NCBI GenBank assembly: GCA_030144725.1
Contig: JASKMD010000001.1
Span: 1,403,923 to 1,467,922 of the forward strand
Direction: 5' to 3'
DNA length: 64,000 nucleotides
DNA from: Haematococcus lacustris
Taxonomy: Eukaryota; Chlorophyta; Chlorophyceae; Chlamydomonadales; Haematococcaceae
Shown here: piece by piece, positions 1 through 11,216 of the stretch
How the letters are laid out: each line of letters begins with the position of its first letter
How positions within the stretch are numbered: the stretch's first letter is position 1
Translations under genes and position numbers: made by a program
The notes under the pieces: model-generated
What the model was told of the DNA's origin: nothing
What the model saw: only the letters and a program-made list of their open reading frames with translations
Databases searched by the model: none

Positions 1-96
1 TCCCAGCCCACAACCTCCAAGCCTACCCACCCTCTCCCTTGCTCGCTGCCTACTCCCCCTTCCCTTCCCCGTCCCTTCCCAGCCCTAGCCACCACC

Positions 97-719
97 ATGG
101 GGGGTAAGAGGCTCAGCAAGAAGAAGTGTCAACAGTTACAAAAGCTAAATGCCTCACCCAAGGCAGGGTTTTTATGCAGCCCCAATGGCTTGAAAGCCCA
201 AAGGTACAAGGCACAACATGAGGCTATGGGGTTGCGAGCAGAGATTGCGCGGCTCCACCAGCAGCTCAGTGATGCAGGGGCAACTTTGCAGCAAGTGCAG
301 GCAGACATGGAGCAGTTGCAGGCTGCAAAACAGGAGCTGCAGGGTGAGAATGAGTCCTTGGAGCAGCTGGCTGAGGAGCGCACCCATGCAATCCAGATGC
401 TACAGCAAGACAAGCGCCGGCTGTCCCTTGCGCTACGCAACGTCCGCCGCTGCCGTGTAAGCGGCCCCCGGCTCACCCGGCATCAACGGCAGCTAATGAA
501 CATCCTGATGCGGCACCAGGTGTCACCAGAGGTGCAGCCCAGCAGCCCTGCCCATCTCCTGACCCACCCGCGTTCACCACCAACTTCATTCCCACGCAAG
601 TGGGGCGCTGTGGGAAGCCTGCAGCCAGGACAGCGGCATACCTCGCACAACACTACCTCAGCACAGCCAGGCTGGTGCTGCAGACACAGGTCAGCCACCG
701 CAAGCTGGGCATGTGCAGA
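97..719 (+). pseudogene. Coiled-coil ORF of unknown function, interrupted by a SINE
   Basis: An ATG-initiated frame encodes a basic N-terminus followed by a Gln/Leu/Glu-rich heptad-like stretch (about residues 45-110), a probable coiled coil. The original frame does not end at the nominal stop at 769-771, because bases 720-1095 are a SINE insertion. Beyond the insertion a Cys-rich segment resumes (1108-1220). The first part and this segment lie in different frames: the frame leading into the SINE (from about 590, Ala-Arg-Thr-Ala-Ala-Tyr-Leu-Ala-Gln) differs from the upstream frame, so either an intron or a frameshift lies near 520-600. I do not recognise the family. The style (short coiled-coil ORF amid repeats) suggests a transposon-encoded or captured gene, but this is inference. 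Confidence 0.4.
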
Positions 720-1095
720 GAGAAAAGAAAGAAAGACTACTCCCCCCGAAGCTTCAGGGGGCGTGCACTAAGGAACCGCGCGCCGCTTCTGGTCTTTCAC
801 ACCATGGGAGGGGCCCCCGCGGGCTGACGTATGCCTAAAGGGCGCTCTCACAGCACGACACGCCCCGGCTCGGAAACGTGTCTACCCTCCTGAGCTTCAT
901 AGGAAATTAGCCTACTCCACTCCAGCTCCCACCCCGCACGATGGCGGGCACTGCCCTCAAGAGAGATCGATTACGCCAAATATTTCTGGCCCCTTGCGGG
1001 TGTCGATCCCCCTCGCAAGAAGAGGGAGGTTTGTAGCTACTGAACCACACCTGCTGCATGGGGTGCTACTGGCTTCGGGTCCTAACCCGGTTGAT
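720..1095 (-). mobile_element. tRNA-derived SINE with LINE-like 3' tail
   Basis: The 376-bp insertion is flanked by a perfect 12-bp target duplication, GGCATGTGCAGA, at 708-719 and 1096-1107. Read on the minus strand it has a pol III A-box-like TGGTTCAGTAGC (1036-1047), then a B box GATCGACAC (1000-1008) that fits GWTCRANNC, about 39 nt apart, which is tRNA-like spacing. Its 3' end carries a hairpin (742-747 pairing with 757-761), the motif that reads CGTGCACTAAGG on the plus strand, and a short TTTC-type tail (720-736). The same 3' architecture ends the Dualen LINE and the 590-600-bp repeats of this window, so it was probably copied by that LINE's reverse transcriptase. Confidence 0.8.
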
Positions 1096-1107
1096 GGCAT
1101 GTGCAGA

Positions 1108-2077
1108 AAGCTATTTGTGAATGAGCAGTGCCTGGTGCCAAACCCACGCTGCTTGCTGTGTAGGGGGGGTTGTGGTGAATGTGGGGGACCATGCAAGCCA
1201 GCAACGGGTGGCAGCAGCAGCAGCAGCAGGGTGCAGCCGAGTTGTGCCAGCAGGTGTGCCGCGTCCACAGCCCCCCCTGCCCCAACAGCCCCCCCCACAT
1301 CAGCCACCCCAGCAGCAGGGCCGGAGCTCGTGGGGTACAGCCCTAGACACACAGGCAGATGCTGGCACCCCCCATTGCGTCGACTCAGGGGCCTATTGCA
1401 TCACCTGATTTACGGCACATGTATCAGCTGGCTCTAGCTGCAATCGCCACCCAAGGGCAGGCTGCTCCGGCTCAAGGTAGTGAGCTAGGTGCAGCAGCGC
1501 CGGCTCCTGGCTTCACGCTACGCAAGCGTACCACACCTTCTGAGGGGCTGCCCAAGACAGCTGCAAAGCGCAAGCGTTGATCCACGAGACTTAGTTAGAC
1601 AGCCCCCCAGCGCCAACTCAGGTTGTAAAGTGCGCAACTAAGGCTGTACCGGCCACCTCCCCCAACCACCTGCCAACCGCCTTCGTGCCACAATCCCGCA
1701 ACAGTTTTCCGATCCGACTGCTTCTGCCGATGCGCATGCTCGTGTAGAGCAACCTAAGCGGCGCGGGTGGTCGCAGCGATGACTGCATGCCCCGAACCGG
1801 CTCAAATTTGAATTACTAACTTTGATGCTTAGCTGTGCACGGCCTACTGACTGGATAATTATTCTGGATGGGTGAAAGGTAGCTGGCTGGGTTGGCTACA
1901 TACTGAGCCAGCTAGCATTAAATTTGGCGCAGCGAGTGCAGAGTTACAGCCGTCCTACTACCAGGGGTCGGTTTACTGCCATTTTTTGAATGTTGGGGGC
2001 GCCTGAGCCCATGTGCACCTTTTTTTGTGCACCTTGCTTTGAAGTGCGTTACAGAAAGTCCCGAACCTCTAGAAGCC
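1108..2077. other. Unassigned repeat-rich segment
   Basis: Bases 1108-1580 continue the coiled-coil locus with a Cys-rich then Pro/Gln-rich low-complexity frame. From about 1840 to 2030 the sequence matches, in inverted orientation, 25205-25440, so both are copies of one dispersed repeat whose terminal part contains AGGGGTCGGTTT. A related terminal segment lies at 8020-8070. No gene is supported here. Confidence 0.5.
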
Positions 2078-2577
2078 NNNNNNNNNNNNNNNNNNNNNNN
2101 NNNNNNNNNNNNNNNNNNNNNNNNNNNNNNNNNNNNNNNNNNNNNNNNNNNNNNNNNNNNNNNNNNNNNNNNNNNNNNNNNNNNNNNNNNNNNNNNNNNN
2201 NNNNNNNNNNNNNNNNNNNNNNNNNNNNNNNNNNNNNNNNNNNNNNNNNNNNNNNNNNNNNNNNNNNNNNNNNNNNNNNNNNNNNNNNNNNNNNNNNNNN
2301 NNNNNNNNNNNNNNNNNNNNNNNNNNNNNNNNNNNNNNNNNNNNNNNNNNNNNNNNNNNNNNNNNNNNNNNNNNNNNNNNNNNNNNNNNNNNNNNNNNNN
2401 NNNNNNNNNNNNNNNNNNNNNNNNNNNNNNNNNNNNNNNNNNNNNNNNNNNNNNNNNNNNNNNNNNNNNNNNNNNNNNNNNNNNNNNNNNNNNNNNNNNN
2501 NNNNNNNNNNNNNNNNNNNNNNNNNNNNNNNNNNNNNNNNNNNNNNNNNNNNNNNNNNNNNNNNNNNNNNNNNNNNN
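2078..2577. other. Assembly gap (500 N)
   Basis: Exactly 500 N bases, a conventional scaffold gap of unknown true length. Translations that run across it are meaningless. Confidence 0.99.
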
Positions 2578-3453
2578 AAGGCGACCCCTATGCTTCCAGC
2601 GAAGCAGCGTCGCCAGACAGCTGCTTCAGCGGCCGCCTATTGCATAGCGGTCTAATGTTTTAGGGCCGCGGCGGTGCAATAGGCCCTGCGAGCGATGCCC
2701 TGGGCATGACGCCAGGCTAGGCAGCGGGCGTAGGTTGCAAAAACAAAGGATGCAGCGAGATGGCACCTGTGTGTAGTCTGAGGTGAACACGAGTAGTTCG
2801 CGCGCGGGAATGCGGCTACTGCATGGGAGTTTGGCTCAGTTGTCGGTGCCTCCGTAAACGAGTGTCGGCTGTCGGCAACTTCATATACGGGTGTCGGCTG
2901 TCGGCGACCCTGCGATCACACCCAGATCTTCCGCGGAGAGAACGTGGCGCGAAGATGCGCTCGCGGAGAATGAGTGCCACTGGATCCTTACGTCGCGTGA
3001 GGTGCACACTAACACACACATTAAGACATGGGGCATTGCCGCGATGGTTGAATTACAAGTTGTCCTGTCATCGTCCCTACGTCAGGCGTTCCCAACTACC
3101 TGAAAACCACCCCCCTGTGATAGGAAGCCCGTGTCTCCGCAGCCACTCAGTCAAAAATATATGTAAACAGTGCTATAAACAAAGGAGGACTCAAAGCTAC
3201 GAGATGGCAGACGCAGCAAAAACTATCTCGCTCTCAGCGGTGCTCAATGCCTGCCCAAAGATCGACATTTGAATTCATGCGATTTTGCCCCATGTGAGGC
3301 GCGCCCGCACTAGCACGCTTCGTGACGCTGTTGTGAGTGGCACCTGCAACACGCAGCAGCAGTCGCAACATGATTTGCTACTGGCATGTGGACGCGACGA
3401 CGGCAGTCGTGACAACTGAATACCACTATCAGCTTTTGGAGCTGCTGCTGGCG
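2578..3453. other. No recognisable gene
   Basis: Contains a short tandem motif GTGTCGGCTGTCGGC (about 2862-2908) and scattered short frames. Nothing conserved was recognised. Confidence 0.4.
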
Positions 3454-3850
3454 CTAGTGCATTACCGGCTGCTCTACTACGCTTAAACAAGGTGCTAGGT
3501 GCAGTACGTGGTGTTGTCTCACCTTGCTTTGCTGCCCTCGACTTGTTAGCTGCAGGTGCCTCACGCTTACGTGACGTGCTTGCCTGGGATGGTGCCTGCA
3601 GGTGTCAGCACAGCCAGCTGGCCCAGTCAGCAGTGTGTTGTGTATGCCGTGGCTATAGCAGGGCAAGGTGACAACACCACCATATTCACCCATGTTCACA
3701 GCTGCACTGTCTGCTGTGATGCTGGCGATGCAGGCACTGTCGAGGCCGTGGAGGAGCAGCTCCTGCATTATGACCTGGACATGAGCTTCTGCCGTGCCAA
3801 TAGGCAAGGGGATGATAGCCAACACATCGGTGACCTGAGTGGTAAGTCGG
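3454..3850 (-). pseudogene. hAT-type transposase remnant
   Basis: On the minus strand a frame contains a Thr-Ala-Asp-Ser-Ala-Ala-Val-Asn segment followed about 15 residues later by Cys-Tyr-Ser-His-Gly-Ile-His-Asn-Thr-Leu-Leu. This matches the hAT pattern in which a catalytic Asp segment (DNxxxN-like) precedes a CxxHxxN motif. The rest of the catalytic core and the C-terminal dimerisation region are not visible, and a hexanucleotide microsatellite replaces the sequence immediately upstream (3855-4127). It is a decayed fragment. Family placement rests on these motifs alone. Confidence 0.55.
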
Positions 3851-3854
3851 CCTG

Positions 3855-4127
3855 CCCCAGCCCCAGCCCCAGCCCCAGCCCCAGCCCCAGCCCCAGCCCC
3901 AGCCCCAGCCCCAGCCCCAGCCCCAGCCCCAGCCCCAGCCCGCCCCAGCCCCAGCCCCAGCCCCAACCCCAGCCCCAGCCCCAGCCCCAGCCCCAGCCCC
4001 AGCCCCAGCCCCAGCCCCAGCCCCAGCCCCAGCCCCAGCCCCAGCCCCAGCCCCAGCCCCAGCCCCAGCCCCAGCCCCAGCCCCAGCCCCAGCCCCAGCC
4101 CCAGCCCCAGCCCCAGCCCCAGCCCCA
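3855..4127. repeat. (CCCCAG)n hexanucleotide microsatellite
   Basis: About 45 nearly perfect units, with interruptions near 3941 and 3964. As the unit is six bases, every frame stays open (Pro-Ser, Pro-Gln, Ala-Pro and, on the other strand, Gly-Leu, Gly-Ala, Gly-Trp dipeptides), which explains all long ORFs here. Confidence 0.97.
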
Positions 4128-5218
4128 CCACCGGGCCTCTGCTGCCAGCCTTCTGATGCTGTCACTCGCAATTAGCCTTCTATACCCAGCCTTTGCACAC
4201 TGCCTCAACACCTCCATTGAGACAGTGTGCTGCTCCACATCCCGCAGCCGCTGCACCTCAGCCTGCAGGTCACTGCTTTGTCATTTGTGCCCTACTGGCT
4301 GCAGCCTTGATGTTGTTAGGGCAATGCAGATAGCCAGCCCCTGCACGACTTATTTAGTGCATTGAGCTGGGCACTATGCGCCTTGCCTAATCTCTTCTTC
4401 ATGGTCAGGGAATGAGAGGGGGTGGGGTGAGTGGCTGAGCAGGGCAACCGGTGAAGGAGAGGTAGGGGGGAGATGTGTGAAGGAGCGGTAGGGGAGAGGT
4501 AGGGGGAGGAGGCGAGGAGAAGGAGAGGTAGGGGGGACGAGGCTGATGGCAGGCTGGGCTGCTGGGAGGAGGGGCTGCTGCGGGCTGGGCGGGGTAGACG
4601 AGGTTGGGAGATGGTGGGTTAAGCTGTGTCGGTGGGGGCCACGTGGCGGAGTGTGGGTAAGCCAAGCTCAGTCAGCTCCTCGTGCACTTGTAGCCATCAG
4701 CATGTGTACCTTGTAAGGGGTCAATCTTGACACATACAGACCCAATTATTGAGTTGCAAAGTGCCACGGACGCGTTACTGAGTATGCTACAAATAATTCG
4801 AGTGAGGTCAGGCTGTTTGTTCAATGGTGCAAAACATAAAGCGGATAATAGCTGTAGGGGGTGACTAGTCCCTACACAGATAAGCACCTAAGTTGAGACA
4901 ATTTGACACGGGGGTCGGCATAACTCATCACTTGCTTGGATGAAACGGATGCAACTCATATCCTTGGAGAGATCTAGAAGTCCTCTAGCTGCCGATGCCC
5001 CCGGCTTGGTATGATTCTCAAGGACTGGAGATTTATGACTTGGCCAGTGGGATACCCCCCCTAAAACCCCCCCTAAAAGTGCACTTATGTTGAGACACTC
5101 AAGTATAAACATTTTTCAGGAGAAACTTGGTCCATCCATTTTTGGCACTGTATCACTATAGGCCCTAGCACCAGATGGCACCAAAAATCCACATAAAAGC
5201 TGTGTTGTGAGTCGAAAG

Positions 5219-5900
5219 TTAAAGCATCACGATGTGCACCCCCCTCTCCACGCAAGCCCCTCTGCCATACTGAGCTGCCCTCATGGAAAGCTGCTCTTCC
5301 AGCTCCTGCCTGTTGTAGAACTGGTCTACTGCCCGAAAATACAACGGAGGTTGCTCCTCCATTGAGCAACTAAAAGTTGCATCCATCATATCGTTGGTCA
5401 CATTTAGGCGCTTTCATGGTGCTAGAGTCGCCGTGCTCTTGCCAGCTTGGATGGAGGCTTTAGCAGCTGCCAGCAGCTGCTCCTTGTTGGGGGTGTATAA
5501 GCCTGTCTTGGCAAAGGCCCGCTTCAATGACTTCGTTCAATTACTAATTCATACTATTAAATTCAATTTAATTCCATGGCTTCATTTGCTGCTCGGGCTT
5601 GCATCACGGAAGAGGTGTGGCAGGCCCTTGCTCACACGGACCTCGCAGGCCCACTGCACTGCTCCAAGGAGGTCCAATCTGGTCACCCCCCTACCCTGCG
5701 CTTGGGCCCCCTTGACAATGCTGACCAGCTGCATCTCCTCTGCCTCAGTCAAAGCTGTCGGTCTCTCCCTTGTAGCAACCCACCCCCCATGTTGATAAAG
5801 TCGCTGAGGTTGGAGCGGGGGACGCCATGCTGTTTTGCCACAGCACGCACAGAAGGGCGCGCAACTCAGGATGTCCCAACATGGGGTTTGTAATCTTCAT
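5219..5900 (-). pseudogene. Remnant of pogo/psq-type transposase DNA-binding region
   Basis: Minus-strand conceptual translation gives Val-Arg-Ala-Val-Ala-Lys-Gln-His-Gly-Val-Pro-Arg-Ser-Asn-Leu at about 5800-5850. This resembles a psq/CENP-B-type helix-turn-helix (AxxxGVPxSTL). It is followed by LTEAEEMQLVSIV (about 5710-5750), resembling the second helix-turn-helix of pogo-like transposases, and then by KEQLLAAAKAS-like helix near 5460-5490. Stop codons and frame changes interrupt it. A sister fragment occurs at 8917-8950 (plus), where Gly-His-Glu-Asp-Tyr-Gln-Pro-His-Val-Gly parallels a segment at about 5870-5900. Confidence 0.4.
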
Positions 5901-6439
5901 GCAAGTACTCGCTACAAAGTGCACCGATTATGTTAGCGTTTGTTGCATTGACACCGGCGAATTACTCCGCATCTACTGGCAAGCGGCGAGTTAATCCTTG
6001 CATCAGAGTCCATGCCGGCGCAAGCGAGCGCGGACACACTTCAGCTGCTCACTATCGATTGGTCTAGTGGTGAGTAGAGGCACCAATGAGCGAACTGCGC
6101 TTGGCATCGAGCCGGAAGTACAATCACATTTCAGCCCGCCAGGCTCGCTCCGCGAGCCTCTTATTGGTGCAGGCGGTGTTGGAGGGCCATCGTTGGGCAA
6201 GTTACTACTCGACATTGTTGCATACGCGTGAAACGTGCGTCTCTCTCTCAGGAATGGAGACCCCCATCCACAAAATGGCATGTTGTGAGCTGACCATTGT
6301 GAGTTTCCAGACTTTCGACTAGTAACTCTGTTCCTTACTCAACGTCACAGCTGCTGGAGAAGAAAGCATGGCAATTAGAGGATCAGGCCTGCTCCAAATG
6401 ACATTGGCGTGACCCGACTTTGCCTTGCAGGAATGACTA

Positions 6440-6930
6440 GCCTACTCCGACCGCCCGGACCGTGCCCCCTCGCACCCCCTTGCACGCCCTTGCACCCCCA
6501 CCCCCCTCCCCAGCCCAGCATAGCCTTCCTACCTCCTCCTACCCCCTCCCAACCCTAGCCCCGCCCTCCCTCCCCCCCCACCACCTCCCAGCCCCCTCAC
6601 TGCCCTCCCACCCCTGCTGCCCCCTCCCAACCCCGGCCCCGCCCTCCCACCCCCCCCACCCCCCTGGCAGCAGCAGGCAGCTGGCACTCCCACCCCCCCA
6701 CCCCCCTGGCAGCCCCGCCCTCCCACCCCCCCACCCCCCTGGCAGCAGCAGGCAGCAGCAGGCAGCAGGCACCCCCCTGGCAGCAGCAGGCAGCTGGTGC
6801 TGGTGCCGCCCCTGACCTGCCCCCCCCTCCTGCTGCACCCCCCTGGCAGCAGCAGGCAGCTGGTGCTGGTGCTTCCCATGGGCTGCCCACCCCTCCAGCT
6901 GAGCAGCAGGGGGTCAGGGCGGAGTTGGAC
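6440..6930. repeat. Pro-rich low-complexity minisatellite
   Basis: Irregular reiteration of a C-rich block plus CCCCCTGGCAGCAGCAGGCAG. The open frames on both strands are by-products of the repeat. Confidence 0.8.
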
Positions 6931-7073
6931 TCAAGCTCGACACGCAAGCGGAGGGCGGGCGGGAGGGATCGGACCCAACATATCGAGCAAGGTAACGTAG
7001 CAATGGCCCACACACCTTGAGTGGCCTTACCGAGTGGCCAGGTAGTAGGTAGTACTCACGTAGCGGTCAAGCA

Positions 7074-7671
7074 GAAAGAAAAAGAAAGAAAACTACTCCG
7101 GTACAAACCGGCGTGCATTAAGGGAGGAGCTTCCGCCTGTGGCGCGGCCTGCTCCCACCTCCAAACGTTGGACACAGGCTGGACATGTCCCCACCAAGCT
7201 GCCCTAGCTGTAGCCACAGACCACAGCTAGCACCCAAGGCAAACAAAGAGGCATGAGAGGAGCAAAGACTAGTGCACTCGGCAGCTGGCCTTATCTCTTC
7301 TCCTCGTTGACGAGAGCAATTCCAGCCTTGTCCGCCGGATGTCGCACTAAAAGCTGAAGTTCAGGCTCCAAAAGTCCAAACTTCAGCTGTCAGCCAACGT
7401 CCCGCGTTGAGGTAGCTCTGCTCCCTCCTTGACGACGCCAGCAACTCCACAACAGCTCGGTGACCCGCAGCGGTCGTGTGCGGCACCCGGACCTCATTTG
7501 TATTCCGCTGGACAAAGCGGTGCCCGTTCAAGCCTGGGAAGGCTTTCCCGTTGCATCCCAATTTATATACCGCTGGGTGCGGTGGTGAGGTAGCTTAGCC
7601 AATCCGTGCGACCGAAGTCAACGCGGATTGTTACCAGGGCCACCGCGTGGAGGTGCCTCACCGCCAGCCCC
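7074..7671 (-). mobile_element. LINE-dependent retroposed element, copy A
   Basis: 598 bp flanked by a perfect 11-bp target duplication, GCGGTCAAGCA (7063-7073 and 7672-7682). It is about 95 percent identical by eye to copy B (19810-20401) and copy C (63673 to the window end). The 3' end has a CCGGT/ACCGG hairpin (7098-7102 with 7107-7111), the CGTGCATTAAGG motif and a TTTC-type tail, as in the Dualen element at 37564. About 100 bp from its 5' end lies TATATAAAT. No convincing ORF exists: the conserved 66-codon frame starts only at a TTG. It is a SINE-like passenger of the LINE; whether pol II or pol III transcribes it is unclear. Confidence 0.85.
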
Positions 7672-8590
7672 GCGGTCAAGCAATGCAGCAGCCTTGTATA
7701 CTTCCGAGCATGGGTTGAGGGGCGTCGTTACATCGGTTTTGCGTGCCATGTGCATTGTTTTGACTGCGGCGACTGTCCCTGACTGTTTGCAGAGGCTACT
7801 GGGCCACGTCGGTCGCGGCGGTCGGTCGCGGCGAGGCCCGCATGAGCAAAACTGGCATGCATTTGAATGTCAAGATTTGAGCCGCCTTAGCACTCAGCAC
7901 ACTGCACAATATTTAATGATACATGTTTCACCGCATAGCTGACGGAGTCCTCTATCCAGGCATGTGCAAAACATAAATAGAAACCACGTGGCTGAGACGC
8001 GGCGTCGTTTTGATTACCAGGGGTCGGTTTCCTATCATTTCCTGTCATTTTTTGTTAGTTGGGGTCGCCTGAGCGCAACCCCCCTCTTGAACTTGAAGAG
8101 GGCCCGAGCGGCGGCTGCAAGCATGCTAGCCCTGTTGCGTGCCCCGTTAGAAGCTTTGCTAGACCTCCTAGCGCGTGTGGCAGAAGCGGTGATCAGCTGA
8201 GCAAGGGCCGGGGCCTGAGCTCTGCAAGTAGAAAAGCCATTTTTTGTTACATGCAAAATGGCAAGCGCTACCGCCGGACAGCCGCACATTTGACACAACG
8301 CACCGACTGCACCATCTGTGTTACTCACCAAGGTATCTAGGAGCGTTGAGGAAGCTTCCTGAAACGCTCCTGGTAGTCGCGGCCGGGCCTTAACTCCGGA
8401 TGGGGTTGAAACCGGCGGTCCCGGCAGTGTTGAGATCTCTCCTCCCACAATGCGCAAACATGACGCGGCCCGACAACCACCCTAGTAACCACCTAAGAAC
8501 GCGATGCGCGGAAAAGAAACGGGGGCTTTCGGTAAAGAATCAAGAGAACACGAGAAACGGGTTGTCTCAATTTAGGTGCTTATCTGTGTA

Positions 8591-10112
8591 CTGTGCCGCC
8601 CACCATTGCTGATATAGCGCTGCCACACTCGGATTCGGGTTTCTTCACATCCTCGCCAACCGGCCTGCACCATCAGGGAAGCTCGCGCAGCCATGTTTGC
8701 CTGACTTCGGTGGTGTGCGCCACCGACATGTCGTGCATCGCTAACAGATAGCCAAGGACGTAGCTTACCAGTGTAGATAACCACGGTCTCTGATTGGGAC
8801 ACATCCGGGGTCACATGTGGCTGCCCGCATCGAATGACTCCGATGGCAATTCCAGCCGAACATTAAACGCGCAATACCGCATTGCAGCAGACGCAGCAAA
8901 CGTTACATTTGATGGAGTAGATGGGCATGAAGATTACCAACCCCATGTTGGGAACGCCTGCGTGTTGCGCCATCATTGTTATGGCCTACGTGTTGCGCCA
9001 TCATTGTTATGGCTTTCCTTTGTCTTGCAGCACTTTGCGGAACACATTGTGAGCTGGAGGGGCAAAGCGTCAACGCTGGTACCGGCAGCAGTCAAGACGT
9101 ATGCTCCAATCCCTTGGGCGCTGACACAGGTTACCCTTTGGCCTTGCAGAACTGTCTCCCCGCCTTCCCATGTCGTCTCACTGTCATGCCAGGCAAGCCT
9201 GCCGCCACCCAATTGAAGCCCAACCCGGTCCAACCCAGCCAACTCAGGCCCAGCCTAGCGGGCCAGGCAAACCTGTAGCGCTGTCAAGCTGAGCCTTGAG
9301 CCTCATTCACGTGATAGCCTGGTCAGCATGGACTGAGCGCTACGGAGAGCAAAACATCCATCCCTCCTATCGGGCACAAGGAGCTCCCATGCTCTGGACC
9401 CCTCAACGCCCTCAATGCAGGTCACTGTCATGCCATGCAAGCCTGTGCTTTCCTCACAAGCCAAAGAGGCACCCTCACCTGTTGGCCGCCACCAGCTGCC
9501 ACCACCCACAGTATGGCACGGCTGTAACCTAGAAAGACACAGTAGCCCAGGTTTGCCCAGGCTAGGCTTGCTGTATCTTCTGCCCACCCTGACTAAAGGC
9601 CCGCGAGCCGCTGCCCACCCCAACCCACACCTGTGCCCGCTGCCAACCCCCCCTTGCCTCTAAGCACAGTAAGTGGTGACTCCACTAGCCTGGCACAGCT
9701 GCCAGTGCATGAAGGTGCAATGAGCTGAGCGAGTCGACACAATGGGGTGTGTGAGGACTTCTTCACATGCTGCTTTATAGCTTATAGTCTCCTGGCTGCA
9801 CAGTGTTTAAATGGCTGACACTCGAATGGCTGACACCCGACTTGAATGGCACACTTGGACATTTAGCAGCAGCAAGGACACAAGCTGGAGTAGAGCAGAA
9901 AACAGCCAGCTGGAGAAGAGAGAGAGGTGTTTGATGCAATGCACAACTCCTTATAGTACTGCCTAGCGTGAGTCAGTACTTGGCAACATGTAAGACACAT
10001 TTACTGCCACTGTGTGCTGCTGCTCACCTGCTGCTGCTCACCTGCTGCTGCTGCTACTGCTGTAGGTTTGTAAACACTCTACATCTCGAGCCTTGACGTA
10101 TCACAGTCACCA
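8591..10112. other. Intergenic, transposon fragments only
   Basis: Contains a short paralogue of the pogo-like remnant (8860-8970), unremarkable short frames, and GCT/CTG-rich short repeats at 10018-10065, next to the 3' end of NDUFA2. No further gene was recognised. Confidence 0.4.
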
Positions 10113-10671
10113 CTACTTGCTAGGCTGCAGCAGGGACTGCAGCTTGCTGATAATAGCTTCTGGGCCATCGTTCTGGATGCTAACAGATCGCTCCACTCCC
10201 CGGTCTGCACAACACAGATTAAATCAGCAAAGGTCAGCTCACCATTGAAAGAGGCATCTTCCCCTGCCCCACCGTGCTTCATTCCATCCTCCACGGCTCA
10301 ATCCTCTCTTTGCACACTCCAGGTTTCCTACCGTATCTTGCAATAAGCTTTGCTTCCACCCCTGCGGACTCTCGCACAAGGATTGGGAAATGGGGGTTCG
10401 CCTTCTTCATCTCGGCGTAGTTTGCCAGTAAGAAGTCCCTGTCGCCAAGAACTGAACAACTTGAGGCAGTGCGCGGAAGGACAGAGCAAGTGGGTACCTC
10501 GCCAGATACCTGGCGCCTTGGCTCGCAGCTCCAGCTTGATCAAGATGCACTCTGCAAAGCAACCCTCCGTTGTGGACGCATAGCTGCTTGGGGGAGGGGC
10601 ACTGTTTGTTGTTGCTCGTGCGCGCACCTGAGCTCCTGAAAGCTTTTGCTTAGAGCACCTCGCCAGGCCAT
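10113..10671 (-). CDS. NUOB8: NDUFA2/NUOB8, B8 subunit of mitochondrial complex I
   Basis: Four short exons on the minus strand: 10628-10671, 10510-10551, 10332-10438 and 10113-10204. All introns are GT-AG and phases match, giving 285 nt and 94 aa. The protein starts MAWRGALSKSFQELR, the hallmark N-terminus of NDUFA2 (CI-B8, thioredoxin-like fold). It contains Lys-Lys-Ala-Asn-Pro-His-Phe-Pro-Ile-Leu-Val-Arg-Glu and ends with the expected ARYDRGVERSVS block and a short helix. NDUFA2 is a small accessory subunit of NADH:ubiquinone oxidoreductase on the matrix arm, about 95-100 aa in most eukaryotes. The two cysteines conserved in animal homologues are absent here (Asp after HL, Ser after RE). 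The gene is divergent to FCF1 across 545 bp. Symbol follows Chlamydomonas usage. Confidence 0.95.
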
Positions 10672-11216
10672 GCTGTGTGAACGGGGTAATAATGTTCGCA
10701 GCTGAACGGGCAAACCCGACCCATAACACTAACATGACATGACATAACATGTCATTATGTGCTGCTGACATGACAATAAGACCAGCTCTGACATTGAAGC
10801 GTTCAGCTCTGCCATACAACTACTTGTATGACAGTAGACATCTCTGAATGGATATATCTACAAGGCTGTACCCCTATCCTCCTGTAGAGCCCTCTACACT
10901 TCTCCACAGCAGTGAGAGACCGGTGTGTGTCCCTTACCTAGGAGTCAGGACCTACCCTACGTGTCCCTAACCTATTCGCAAGAGCCCTACCCTATACACA
11001 CTCTAGCGCACATACATCCCCTTTGTCAGGGACAATCGTATTGTTTGTCTGCCAAGCTACCAAGCTCTACAGCGACATCATGCCTTACGGTCACTAGCTA
11101 CGACTTACGACAGTTCTAAGCATGTAACCACCAACCATATAATAACCAACAACCAATAAGACCAGCGCCGCAAGACAGTGTAGAGGCCGCAACCCAGGCC
11201 GTGTGCAGCGACAGAA
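10672..11216. promoter_or_regulatory. Shared divergent promoter region of NUOB8 and FCF1
   Basis: 545 bp separate the two start codons. The region has no ORF. Near NUOB8 it contains a partly palindromic ATGACAT/ATGTCAT cluster (about 10730-10775). No clear TATA box was identified. That it drives both genes is inferred from the head-to-head arrangement. Confidence 0.5.

Larger units (their letters stand above)
4873..8590. mobile_element. Putative TA-flanked mariner/pogo-like element
   Basis: A 27-bp inverted repeat at 4875-4901 and 8562-8588 (one mismatch, beginning CACAGATAAGCACC) is flanked on both outer sides by TA, the duplication expected of Tc1/mariner/pogo elements. A related subterminal motif lies at 5078-5096. 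The interior holds a transposase N-terminal remnant on the minus strand (5480-5900), a Pro-rich minisatellite (6440-6930) and a nested 598-bp retroposed element (7074-7671). No DDE catalytic core was found, so this copy is non-autonomous or decayed. Confidence 0.5.

Noticed and set aside
1990..2655. ORF spanning 221 codons
   Set aside because: Mostly translated N bases of the assembly gap.
3556..4365. ORF of 269 codons with Pro-Ser/Pro-Gln repeats
   Set aside because: It is the CCCCAG microsatellite read in one frame; the real signal here is the hAT remnant on the other strand.
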